Assembly: GCA_028717525.1 (NCBI GenBank)
Contig: JAQUNT010000015.1
Span: forward strand, 1-13,689
DNA length: 13,689 bases
Direction of reading: 5' to 3'
From: Elusimicrobiota bacterium
Lineage (GTDB): Bacteria > Elusimicrobiota > Elusimicrobia > UBA1565 > UBA9628
Shown piece after piece: positions 1 to 6,927 of the stretch (the first letter of the stretch is position 1; each line of letters opens with the position of its first letter). Under the pieces are notes generated by a model, which saw only the letters and a program-made list of their open reading frames with translations, was not told where the DNA came from and made no database searches. Both the position numbers and the translations under genes were made by a program.

Positions 1-2
1 AC

Positions 3-1367
3 ACCGGCCCGGGCGGGGTATACAAGAACGCCTTGCTCACCAGCGAGATCACGCCGGAGTACCTGGGCGTGGGCTACATCATCGGGCCGCGCCTGGCCGG
101 GATCATGGTCTCGGGCAGCGTCCTATCCTGGCTGGCGCTGATCCCGCTGCTGTCCATGTTCGTGCCGGACGCCCAGATCCAGACCGACCTGCTCAAGCTG
201 GGCTTCACCCAAAGCTGGATCGACGGCCATTCCCACGCGGAGTGGTTCTACCGCGCCTACATCCGCTACATCGGCGCCGGGGCCGTGGCCATGGCCGGCC
301 TGATGACCTTGGTGCGCACCTTGCCCACCATCTTCGCCTCAGTGCGCGACTCACTCAAGGAAATGCGGGGCGGCCGGGGCGCGGCCCAGCAGCTGCGCAC
401 TGAGCGCGACATCCCCATCACCTGGGTGCTCGCGGGGTCGTTGGTCATGGCCCTGATCATTCCCTTCCTGCAGAAGATGCCGGTGCCCTTCCCCTGGTAC
501 TTCCTGGTCAGCATCCTCGTCGTGGTCTTCGGCTTCTTCTTCGTGGCGGTGTCCTCCCGCATCGTGGGGCTGATCGGCTCCTCCTCCAACCCCATCTCGG
601 GCATGACCATCGCGACCTTGCTGGGCACCTGCCTCATCTTCGTGCTGGCGGGCTGGGCCAACGACCCCTCCAAGCAGGCCGCCGCCCAGGCCGCGGCCCT
701 GGCCGTGGGAGCCATCGTCTGCATCGCGGCGGCCAACGCGGGCGCCACCTCCCAGGACCTCAAGACCGGCTACCTGGTGGGCGCCACCCCCATCAGCCAG
801 CAGATCGGCCTGCTCATCGGGGTGCTGGTCTCCGTGGCGGTCATCGGCTTCACCATCATCGCCATGCACAACTCCCCCATGGGCCCCATCGGCTCCGAGA
901 AGCTGCCCGCGCCTCAAGGCACGCTCATGGCCACCATCATCCAGGGCGTGCTCTCGCGCGACCTGCCCTGGGGCTACATCTTCGTGGGCGCCGCGCTGTC
1001 CTTGACCGTGCAGCTCTGCGGGGTCAACGGACTGGCCTGGGCCGTGGGCGCGTATCTGCCCATCTCCACGACCTTCCCCATCTTCGTGGGCGGCGCCATG
1101 CGCTGGCTCACGGACCGGATCCGCGGCAAGGCCGACGAGAGCGAGCTCTCCAGCGGGATGCTCTACTCGACCGGTCTGGTGGCCGGCGGCTGCATCGCGG
1201 GCCTGCTGATCGTGCTGGCCTGGAGGTTCGCTCCCGGTCTCACGCATTTCGGGGAAGGCCTGCAGTCCCAGCTGGGCGAGCTGCCGGGCACGTTCATCGC
1301 CTTGGCCGCCTTCGCCGTACTCTGCACGATGCAGGTGCGCAAGGCCCTCAAGAAGCTGGCCCTCTAA
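3..1367 (+). CDS. OPT-family oligopeptide transporter, C-terminal part (5' end cut by window)
   Basis: This is an integral inner-membrane transporter of the oligopeptide transporter (OPT) family, which imports small peptides or metal chelates. The reading frame is already open at base 3 (residues TGPGGVYKNALLTSE), so the true start lies outside the window. The TTG at 33 is not a credible start. Visible family features are a run of hydrophobic segments, the loop NPISGMT (bases about 585-605), the stretch AGATSQDLKTGYLVGATPIS (about 738-797) and LPAPQGTLM (about 903-929). These resemble conserved OPT segments and belong to the second half of the protein. About 455 residues are present; full OPT proteins usually have 550-700. 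The substrate cannot be read from sequence. The TAA stop runs directly into a short repeat (1370-1389). The gene may be co-transcribed with the aldehyde dehydrogenase 51 nt downstream. Confidence 0.88.
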   Translation, partial: TGPGGVYKNALLTSEITPEYLGVGYIIGPRLAGIMVSGSVLSWLALIPLLSMFVPDAQIQTDLLKLGFTQSWIDGHSHAEWFYRAYIRYIGAGAVAMAGLMTLVRTLPTIFASVRDSLKEMRGGRGAAQQLRTERDIPITWVLAGSLVMALIIPFLQKMPVPFPWYFLVSILVVVFGFFFVAVSSRIVGLIGSSSNPISGMTIATLLGTCLIFVLAGWANDPSKQAAAQAAALAVGAIVCIAAANAGATSQDLKTGYLVGATPISQQIGLLIGVLVSVAVIGFTIIAMHNSPMGPIGSEKLPAPQGTLMATIIQGVLSRDLPWGYIFVGAALSLTVQLCGVNGLAWAVGAYLPISTTFPIFVGGAMRWLTDRIRGKADESELSSGMLYSTGLVAGGCIAGLLIVLAWRFAPGLTHFGEGLQSQLGELPGTFIALAAFAVLCTMQVRKALKKLAL

Positions 1368-1369
1368 TT

Positions 1370-1389
1370 CGGGGACACAAGACTTATAT
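1370..1389 (+). repeat. short dispersed repeat, copy A
   Basis: The 20-mer cggggacacaagacttatat lies just after the OPT stop codon. It matches copy B (2847-2866) at 16 of 20 positions, in the same orientation; the shared form is cggggacacaNNacttaNNt. Both copies sit at gene ends beside an AAT-rich flank (taattc here, gaatc in copy B). From memory, motifs of the GGGGACACA..ACTTA kind occur as dispersed REP-like repeats in several bacterial phyla; I could not check this here. Confidence 0.6.
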
Positions 1390-1402
1390 CGGGAGTCAGG
1401 TC

Positions 1403-1408
1403 AGGAGG
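1403..1408 (+). promoter_or_regulatory. Shine-Dalgarno of the aldehyde dehydrogenase
   Basis: A perfect AGGAGG lies 10 nt before the ATG at 1419 and supports that start. It matters because the protein begins about 20 residues later than its E. coli-type relatives, and there is no better upstream start. Confidence 0.75.
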
Positions 1409-1418
1409 CCTCCAGAAC

Positions 1419-2843
1419 ATGCGCCAGATCCTCAACCCCGCCACTGAAGAGGTCATAGCCGAGCTGCCCGACGCCGGCGCGGCCGAGGTGGACCAGGCCG
1501 TCAGCGCGGCCAAGAAGGCCTTCGCCTCCGGGGTCTGGTCGGGCAAGACCCCGGCCGAGCGCGCGGCCGTCATAGCGAAATGGGCGGCCCTGATCGAATC
1601 GGAGCTGGCCAACCTGGCCGAGCTGGAGTCGAGCAACACCGGCAAGCCCCTCAAGCTCGCGCGCGACAGCGACATCCCCTTCGCCGTGGACAACCTGCGC
1701 TTCTTCGCGGCCGCGGCGCGGCTGCACGAGGGCGCGGGCACGGGCGAGTTCACTCCCGGCTGCACCTCCTGGATCCGGCGCGAGCCGGTGGGCGTGGTCG
1801 CCTTGGTGGCGCCCTGGAACTATCCCCTGATGATGGCGGCCTGGAAGCTGGGGCCCGCTCTCGCGGCGGGGAACTGCTGCGTGATCAAGCCCTCGCGCCT
1901 GACGCCCCTGTCCACCTTGGAGCTGGTCAAGCTGGCCCATGCCGCGGGCATCCCGGACGGGGTGGTCAGCGTTGTGACCGGCGGCGAGGAGACGGGCCAG
2001 GCCCTGACCTCGCATCCGGACGTACGCATGATCTCGTTCACCGGGGACACCGCGACCGGGTCCAAGATCATGGTCCAGGCCGCGCCCACGGTCAAGCGCC
2101 TGCACTGCGAGCTGGGCGGCAAGGCGCCCTTCGTGGTGTTCGACGACGCGGGCATCTCCGCCGCGGTGCAGGGCGCGGTGGTGGCCTCCTTCGTCAACTG
2201 CGGCCAGGACTGCACCGCGGCCACGCGCATCTACGTGGAGAAGGGCGCCTTCGAGCGCTTCAGCGCCGCCTTCGTGGAGGAGGCGGCCAAGCTGCGCGTG
2301 GGAGACCCCTTGGCGCCGGGCACGGACATGGGGCCGCTCATCTGCGCGGAGCAGCGCGAGCGCGTGGAAGGCTTCCTGAAGCGCGCCAAGGGGGTCAAGG
2401 TCCTGCTGGGCGGCAGGCGGCCCAAGGCGCTCCCCCAGGGCTTCTTCTTCGAACCCACCATCGTGTCGGGCGCGGCCCAGGACTCGGAGCTGGTGCAGAG
2501 GGAGGTCTTCGGCCCGGTGGTGTGCCTGCTGCCCTTCCAGGGCGAGAGCCAGGCCCTGGCCCTGGCCAACGGCGTGCGCTACGGCCTAGCCGGCTCGGTG
2601 TGGACCATGGACGTGCACAAGGCCATGCGCATGGCCAACGGGATGCGCTTCGGCACGGTCTGGGTCAACGACCACCTGCCCCTGTGCTCGGAGATGCCGC
2701 ACGGCGGCTTCAAGGAGTCGGGCTTCGGCAAGGACCTATCCAAGTACGCGCTGGAGGACTACACCGTGCCCAAGCACGTGATGGTGGAGCTCACCGGCGC
2801 GGCGCGCAAGCCCTGGCACTACACCGCCTTCGGCGACGCCTGA
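1419..2843 (+). CDS. NAD(P)-dependent aldehyde dehydrogenase, gamma-aminobutyraldehyde dehydrogenase-like
   Basis: This soluble enzyme oxidises an aldehyde to its carboxylic acid with NAD(P)+. The whole ALDH fold is present in 474 residues. Asn134 in APWNYPLMMAAWKL is the oxyanion-hole Asn, Glu231 in ELGGKAP is the general base, and Cys265 in NCGQDC is the nucleophile. The 34-residue Glu-Cys spacing is normal. The GQDCTAA context, KEVFGPV-like REVFGPVV and the C-terminal SEMPHGGFKESGFGKD and LEDYT segments resemble E. coli PatD (YdcW), which converts 4-aminobutyraldehyde to GABA in putrescine degradation. Betaine-aldehyde dehydrogenase is the main alternative. The N-terminus is about 20 residues shorter than PatD and starts directly at the NPAT motif. 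The gene follows the OPT transporter and has a perfect AGGAGG. No aminotransferase for putrescine is in view, so the physiological substrate is inferred. Confidence 0.93.
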   Translation: MRQILNPATEEVIAELPDAGAAEVDQAVSAAKKAFASGVWSGKTPAERAAVIAKWAALIESELANLAELESSNTGKPLKLARDSDIPFAVDNLRFFAAAARLHEGAGTGEFTPGCTSWIRREPVGVVALVAPWNYPLMMAAWKLGPALAAGNCCVIKPSRLTPLSTLELVKLAHAAGIPDGVVSVVTGGEETGQALTSHPDVRMISFTGDTATGSKIMVQAAPTVKRLHCELGGKAPFVVFDDAGISAAVQGAVVASFVNCGQDCTAATRIYVEKGAFERFSAAFVEEAAKLRVGDPLAPGTDMGPLICAEQRERVEGFLKRAKGVKVLLGGRRPKALPQGFFFEPTIVSGAAQDSELVQREVFGPVVCLLPFQGESQALALANGVRYGLAGSVWTMDVHKAMRMANGMRFGTVWVNDHLPLCSEMPHGGFKESGFGKDLSKYALEDYTVPKHVMVELTGAARKPWHYTAFGDA

Positions 2844-2846
2844 ATC

Positions 2847-2866
2847 CGGGGACACATCACTTAATT
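2847..2866 (+). repeat. short dispersed repeat, copy B
   Basis: The 20-mer cggggacacatcacttaatt lies between the convergent ends of the aldehyde dehydrogenase and VWA genes and overlaps the VWA stop codon (2861-2863, complement). It is 16/20 identical to copy A (1370-1389). GGGGA at 2848-2852 can pair with TCCCC at 2866-2870, giving a weak 5-bp stem. The last codons of the VWA gene are thus formed by repeat sequence or its edge. Confidence 0.6.
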
Positions 2867-5134
2867 CCCCAGAGTCGCCTCCGGCCCCTTGAGGAGCTGC
2901 GCCTTCTGCACCAGGCGGATGAACTCGCCCCGATAGCCGTCCGCGTCCTTGCCTTCGGCCGCCTGGGCCATCGCTGCGACCTTGGCGTAGGAAAGGTCCC
3001 CGGAATAGGCCGAGCCGCGCAGAAGCATGGCGAAGCCCGCGGCCGCGGCCGCGAACTTGAGGTCCGGGACCGCCTCGCTCCAGGGCTGGGCCTTGTCGAC
3101 GAGCGGCCGGGAGACGAGCTTGCTCTTGGTCCCGTCCGGGTCCTTGTAGCGGACCTTGACGGTCAGGAGCTCCTTGTCCTGCGCGGCCTGGGCCGGAGCG
3201 GTCTTCTGGTATTTGAGCTCGTCGACATCCGGCAGGCTGGCCTTCACGCCCGGCGGGATGAGCTCGTAGAGCGCGGTCACGGTGTGGCCTGAGCCGAGCT
3301 CGCCCGCATCCTTCTTGTCGTTGTTGAAGTCCTCGGCCTTCAGGGCGCGCTTCTCGTAGCCGATGAGGCGGTAGGCCTGCACGCGCGCCGGGTTGAATTC
3401 GACCTGGATCTTCATGTCCTTGGCCACGGCATAGAGCGTTCCGGCCAGCTGGGAGACCAGGACCTTCTGCGCCTCGCTGATGTCGTCGAGGTAGGCGTAG
3501 TTGCCGTTGCCCTTGTCAGCCAGCTGCTGCATCTTGGCGTCTTGGTAGTTGCCCTGCCCCACGCCCAGCACCGTGAGGAAGATGCCTTTCTCGCGTTCCT
3601 GCTCGATGAGGCGGACGAGCTCCCCGTCGCTGGTCACGCCTACGTTGAAGTCGCCGTCCGTGGCCAGGATGACGCGGTTGTTGCCCTTCTTGAGCAGGTG
3701 CTCGGCCGCCACTTGGTAGGCCAGCAGTATGCCCTGGGCCCCGGCCGTGGTCCCTCCGGCTTGCAGACGGTCGATGGCGGAGAGGATGTCGGCCTTGTCC
3801 TCGCCCGAGGTGGAGTCGAGGATCAGGCCGGCCGAGCCGGCGTAGGTGACGATGGCCACGCGGTCCTGAGGCCTGAGCTCGTTGACCAGGAGGCGCAGGG
3901 ACTTCTGGACCAGCGGCAATTTGTCCTGGTCCATCATCGAGCCCGAGCTGTCGATGAGGAAGACCAGGTTGCTGGGCGGCAGTTCCTCCTTCGGGATGCT
4001 CTTGCCCTTGATGGCCACGCGCACGAGCTTGTGCTTGGGGTTCCAGGGGCAGTCCGCGGAGTCGGCCGTGATGGTGAAAGGATGCGCGCCTTGGGGCTCG
4101 GGGTAGGAGTAGTGGAAGTAGTTGATGAACTCCTCGACGCGCACGGCGTCGGCGGGCGGCAGCCGGCTCTGGTTGAGGAACCGCCTGACGTTGGCGTAGG
4201 AGGCGACGTCCACGTCGATGGAGAAGGTGGAGAGCGGCGCGTCTACGGCCTTCTGGAAGTCGTTCTCCTGCAAGTAGCGGTAGCCTTCGCGGTCCACGGG
4301 CGGGGGCTGGATGCCGTAGAGGTTGTAGATGCGCTGCAGGCCGGCCTGGGCGTCCGGGTTGTCCGGGTCGAGCTGCAAAGCGTGCGCCCACTCGTTGCGC
4401 GCCTTCTCGAAGTCGCCCTTGTCGTAGTAGATGATCCCGGAGAGGTAATACTGCTGGGACTGACGCCTGTTCTCCTCGCTGGCGGGCAGGGCCGGGCCTT
4501 GGGCGGGGCTGGCAGGAGCGGCCGCGGCCCGCGGCGGAACACTCTCCAGGCGCCCCCCCCCTCTGGCCACTCTGATAGGTGGGGCGCTCCACGCAGCGCC
4601 ACCTCCCCCTAAAGAGCCAGACTTGGCAGCAGCCCCAGGGCCCATGACCAGTGCGGAAGGATCCTTCACGTTGAGCGGAGTGACGACATCGGCGCTTCTC
4701 CCGGCCGAACTTCCCGGAGCCATGCCGTTGACGCCGGGTTCAAAAGGCACTGATCCGTCGCTGAAGCGGCCGCCCCGGCTCATGAAGTCCCAGCCCGGCT
4801 TGAAGGTCCCGCCACTCTCGCTCGACGGGGCCACAAGGAAATGCTCGACCAGAGGGACCAAGGCCAAGGCGGCTAGTCCGGAAGCCAGGACCCAAGGCCG
4901 GACGCGCCAGGCCTTCAAGCGTGAAGGCCTGTATTGGGCCAGTTCCTGCTCCAACAGCCTCCGCTTGAGGGAGTGGCGGACCTTGCTCTCGCCGCTCTTG
5001 TCGGAGGACACGATGCGCTCGGCGAACTCCATGTCCTTGGCCAGCTCCGGGTCCAGAGGCTCCGAGCCCTTGGTCCCGGCCAGCAGGCAGTCCAGCTCCT
5101 TGGAGAATCGCTCGGCTTCCAGGTTCTCGTTCAT
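2861..5134 (-). CDS. Membrane-anchored TPR/VWA protein (YfbK type) with anti-sigma-like N-terminus
   Basis: A 757-residue protein. Residues 1-78 are charged and helical and end in basic RLKAWRVRP. A single membrane span follows at about 81-100, so by the positive-inside rule the tail is cytoplasmic and the rest is outside the inner membrane. Residues 105-225 are a Gly/Ser/Pro-rich linker. About 226-272 is one TPR-like unit (YYLSGIIYYDKGDFEKA). About 285-385 matches the conserved N-terminal region of YfbK-type VWA proteins (LSTFSIDVDVASYANVRRFL). The VWA domain, about 388-560, has a full metal-ion-dependent adhesion site: Asp395, Ser397, Ser399, Thr462 and Asp493. The C-terminal part resembles the domain of unknown function that ends this family. 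The gene starts 1 nt after the ECF sigma stop with GGAGG (5141-5145) inside the sigma gene, so the two are translationally coupled. The tail, lacking Zn-binding HxxxCxxC, is probably an anti-sigma-like region; this is inferred from position and topology. A G9 tract lies in the linker. Confidence 0.9.
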   Translation of the reverse strand: MNENLEAERFSKELDCLLAGTKGSEPLDPELAKDMEFAERIVSSDKSGESKVRHSLKRRLLEQELAQYRPSRLKAWRVRPWVLASGLAALALVPLVEHFLVAPSSESGGTFKPGWDFMSRGGRFSDGSVPFEPGVNGMAPGSSAGRSADVVTPLNVKDPSALVMGPGAAAKSGSLGGGGAAWSAPPIRVARGGGRLESVPPRAAAAPASPAQGPALPASEENRRQSQQYYLSGIIYYDKGDFEKARNEWAHALQLDPDNPDAQAGLQRIYNLYGIQPPPVDREGYRYLQENDFQKAVDAPLSTFSIDVDVASYANVRRFLNQSRLPPADAVRVEEFINYFHYSYPEPQGAHPFTITADSADCPWNPKHKLVRVAIKGKSIPKEELPPSNLVFLIDSSGSMMDQDKLPLVQKSLRLLVNELRPQDRVAIVTYAGSAGLILDSTSGEDKADILSAIDRLQAGGTTAGAQGILLAYQVAAEHLLKKGNNRVILATDGDFNVGVTSDGELVRLIEQEREKGIFLTVLGVGQGNYQDAKMQQLADKGNGNYAYLDDISEAQKVLVSQLAGTLYAVAKDMKIQVEFNPARVQAYRLIGYEKRALKAEDFNNDKKDAGELGSGHTVTALYELIPPGVKASLPDVDELKYQKTAPAQAAQDKELLTVKVRYKDPDGTKSKLVSRPLVDKAQPWSEAVPDLKFAAAAAGFAMLLRGSAYSGDLSYAKVAAMAQAAEGKDADGYRGEFIRLVQKAQLLKGPEATLGN
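4553..4561 (-). repeat. Nine-base homopolymer (G9 on the coding strand) inside the VWA gene
   Basis: Nine C on the plus strand read as G9 in the coding strand and encode part of ARGGGR, about residues 190-195, between the membrane span and the TPR/VWA region. It is the longest mononucleotide run I see in the window. A slip of one base would remove every extracytoplasmic domain while leaving the anti-sigma-like tail and membrane span. Confidence 0.9.
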
Positions 5135-5135
5135 A

Positions 5136-5648
5136 TCAGGCCTCCACGCCTGAGAGACTCTTCCTCATCAGGCGCACGGAGCGGAAAAGGATCACGGCCA
5201 CGTTGCTCTCGCCGAGGCTCATCAGCTTGGCGATGGAACGGTTGCTCTGGCCGCCGAAGAACTTCAAGGACACCACCTCCCGGTGCTCCTCGCTCAGGCG
5301 CGACAGCAAGGACAAGATCCGGTCGCTCTCCGCCGTCCGCTCCAGAGACCGCTCCGGCCCCGGCTCGCGCGGCTCCCTTCCCAGCAGGAAGTCCAGGCCC
5401 AGCCAGCCCCGCCGCCGCTCCGAGCGGTAATGGTCCGCCACCGCCCGGAAGGCTATGGAGAAAAGCCAGGTCCTGCGGTCGCCCTTCGCCGCATCGAAGC
5501 TCGGCCAGGACTTGAGCGCCCTGGAGAAAGTCTCGGAGACGATCTCATCGGCCCGGGTCGCTGACCCCGTGCGATGCCTGGCGTAGTTGAAGACCTTGGG
5601 GAACCACTCCTCGTAGAACTGCGCGAATCCCGGCGCGCTCTCGGTCAT
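5136..5648 (-). CDS. RNA polymerase sigma factor, ECF (sigma-70 family)
   Basis: A 170-residue sigma factor with only regions 2 and 4, as in extracytoplasmic-function sigmas. Region 2 spans about residues 9-80: the core-binding helix with ADEIVSETFSRALKSW (32-48), then the -10 recognition part WLFSIAFRAVADHYRS (61-76). A linker of about 30 residues follows, then region 4 (about 110-165) with LSEEHREVVSLKFFGGQSN and the recognition helix around GESNVAVILFRSVRLMRKSL. It should direct RNA polymerase to promoters controlled by the membrane protein encoded next, whose ATG begins 1 nt after this stop. GAAGGGG (5654-5660) lies 5 nt before the ATG. I found no clear ECF-type autoregulatory promoter upstream. 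The gene is divergent from a methyltransferase, with 87 nt between the starts. Confidence 0.93.
   Translation of the reverse strand: MTESAPGFAQFYEEWFPKVFNYARHRTGSATRADEIVSETFSRALKSWPSFDAAKGDRRTWLFSIAFRAVADHYRSERRRGWLGLDFLLGREPREPGPERSLERTAESDRILSLLSRLSEEHREVVSLKFFGGQSNRSIAKLMSLGESNVAVILFRSVRLMRKSLSGVEA
5141..5145 (-). promoter_or_regulatory. Shine-Dalgarno of the VWA gene inside the sigma gene
   Basis: GGAGG on the minus strand, 6 nt before the ATG at 5134, lies within the last codons of the sigma factor. The arrangement TGA-T-ATG makes ribosome reinitiation likely, which would tie the amount of the VWA protein to that of the sigma factor. Confidence 0.7.
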
Positions 5649-5715
5649 ATGAGCCCCTTCATCAGGTATTCGCGCGGGGCGGGCGAAGCATTACAGCCCC
5701 CCTCGGAGATTGCGG

Positions 5716-5721
5716 TATAAT
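5716..5721 (+). promoter_or_regulatory. -10 element of the methyltransferase gene
   Basis: A perfect TATAAT ends 14 nt before the ATG at 5736. Transcription would start about 5728, leaving a leader of 8 nt or less with no Shine-Dalgarno sequence. No good -35 is present (ttacag at 5691, spacing 19, is the best). Confidence 0.6.
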
Positions 5722-5735
5722 AGCTTTTACCAGCC

Positions 5736-6374
5736 ATGAACGCGGCCACAGCCAACCGCAGCTACTTCAAGGAGGCGTATCGCACCGGAGTCCACGGCTG
5801 GGCCGCCGAGCCTTCGCCGTACGTGCTGCGCTTCTTGAACAGGCTCAAGAAAGGCCGCCTCCTCGACCTCGGCTGCGGCGAAGGCCGCCATGCCATAGCG
5901 GCCGCCCGGCTCGGCTTCCAGGTCACGGCCGTCGATTCCGAGCCGCTGGCTTTGCGCCGAGCCCGGCGCGCGGCCCGAGGCTTTGCCGTGCGTTTTTTGA
6001 AGGCCGACGCCCTGCGCCTTCCCTTCCCCGAAGGCTCTTTCGACGCCATCATTGACTACGGCTGCCTCCACCATCAGAAGAAATCCGACTGGCCGCGCTA
6101 TCTGGGCCAGATCCTCCGGCTGCTTGCTCCCCGAGGCCGCTACATCTTGGAAGCCTTCAGCCCGCGCTTCCGCTTCTTCAGGGGCCGCGGCCGGCCCTGG
6201 CATATCGCCTTCGGAGCCTATCGCCGATGCTTCACCAGAGCCGACCTCGAAGCGCTCTTCGGACCGCACTTCGACTTCCTGTTCCTGAAGGAAGAGAAGG
6301 AGCGCGGCTTCTGGCAGGCATTCCTGCGCCGAAAGACCCAGATCCCAGCGGACCCAAAGCCTGGACGCGGCTGA
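5736..6374 (+). CDS. Class I SAM-dependent methyltransferase
   Basis: A 212-residue cytosolic enzyme with the Rossmann-like SAM-binding fold. Motif I is LLDLGCGEGRHA (residues 42-53). The acidic residue ending strand 2 is Asp67 in VTAVDSEP, the adenine-binding acidic residue is Asp91 in KADALRLPF, and motif IV-like FDAIIDYGCLHH is at 102-113. The C-terminal part is Arg- and Phe-rich and basic. The methyl acceptor cannot be told; small-molecule methyltransferases of the type-11/25 kind look most alike. The gene is divergent from the ECF sigma operon and shares its 87-nt upstream region, so it could be controlled with it. The start has no Shine-Dalgarno but a TATAAT 14 nt upstream, consistent with a near-leaderless mRNA. 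Confidence 0.88.
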   Translation: MNAATANRSYFKEAYRTGVHGWAAEPSPYVLRFLNRLKKGRLLDLGCGEGRHAIAAARLGFQVTAVDSEPLALRRARRAARGFAVRFLKADALRLPFPEGSFDAIIDYGCLHHQKKSDWPRYLGQILRLLAPRGRYILEAFSPRFRFFRGRGRPWHIAFGAYRRCFTRADLEALFGPHFDFLFLKEEKERGFWQAFLRRKTQIPADPKPGRG

Positions 6375-6432
6375 GCCTTCCGCTCCAGGACGCGCCCATC
6401 TTCCGGACCTATCCTTCCTAGCGGAGCAGGTT

Positions 6433-6822
6433 ATGATCCAGCGCCATAGGAAGCTGATCGCCGCGGCCCTCGTCGGGCTCAACCTCTGCGGGGCCCGGGC
6501 CGTGGTCTTCAGCCAGCCCTGCGGCAGCAACGGCGTCTTCTTCACGCCGAGCCAGAGCTTCAGGTCCATGGTCAAGACCGCGCTCCAGCAAGACCGACGC
6601 CATGCCTCGGAGCGGTCCTTGGGCAGCCGGACCCACCGCCTGTCCTCGCACGACTTCAAGTTCCTGGCGGTCCGGCGCGTGGCCGCGCCGGCCGCGGCCT
6701 TGGTCCCGGCCATCCAGCCGGTCGCCGTGGCGACTCCTTTGCCGGACCAGTCATTCCTCTGGCAGGGCTTGCCGGCCGACCTCTCTCCGGTCCAGCCCCC
6801 CCACCTGCACTCCAAGAAGTGA
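6433..6822 (+). CDS. Small exported hypothetical protein
   Basis: I do not recognise this 129-residue protein. Its codons are strongly G/C-ending like the neighbours, which supports a real gene. Residues 1-22 look like a signal peptide: basic RHRK, hydrophobic LIAAALVGLNL, and a possible cleavage after ARA. The mature part is short, basic and Ala/Pro-rich with two Cys near the N-terminus and no clear domain. GGAG (6423-6426) lies 6 nt before the ATG. It is followed after 105 nt by another small exported protein. Confidence 0.6.
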   Translation: MIQRHRKLIAAALVGLNLCGARAVVFSQPCGSNGVFFTPSQSFRSMVKTALQQDRRHASERSLGSRTHRLSSHDFKFLAVRRVAAPAAALVPAIQPVAVATPLPDQSFLWQGLPADLSPVQPPHLHSKK

Positions 6823-6838
6823 TCCTCCCCCTGCCGGG

Positions 6839-6860
6839 CTGACGGGTTCCATGCCGTCAG
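6839..6860 (+). other. Hairpin in the 6823-6927 intergenic region
   Basis: CTGACGG (6839-6845) and CCGTCAG (6854-6860) form a perfect 7-bp stem with an 8-nt loop. A second inverted pair, GCTTGC (6861-6866) with GCAAGC (6881-6886), follows at once. There is no T run, so a simple intrinsic terminator is not supported. It may be an attenuated terminator or the structured 5' leader of the next gene. Confidence 0.35.
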
Positions 6861-6927
6861 GCTTGCCCGGGAAGCGCTCCGCAAGCAAGCCGCAGCCAAG
6901 AAGAGTAAAGGGAAGCGGGGGGATGTC

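Noticed and set aside
33..1367. TTG at 33 as the real start of the OPT transporter
   Set aside because: The frame stays open to base 3 and the protein would lack the N-terminal part of the family.
1580..3292. 570-codon open frame on the plus strand
   Set aside because: It is an Arg/Gly/Pro/Ala-rich shadow of the aldehyde dehydrogenase in another frame, and it runs on through the antisense of the VWA gene. Such long false frames are expected at this GC content.
3542..4612. 356-codon open frame opposite the VWA gene
   Set aside because: Antisense shadow of a gene with clear VWA and TPR features; its composition (Val/Gly/Arg/Asp-rich) has no domain character.
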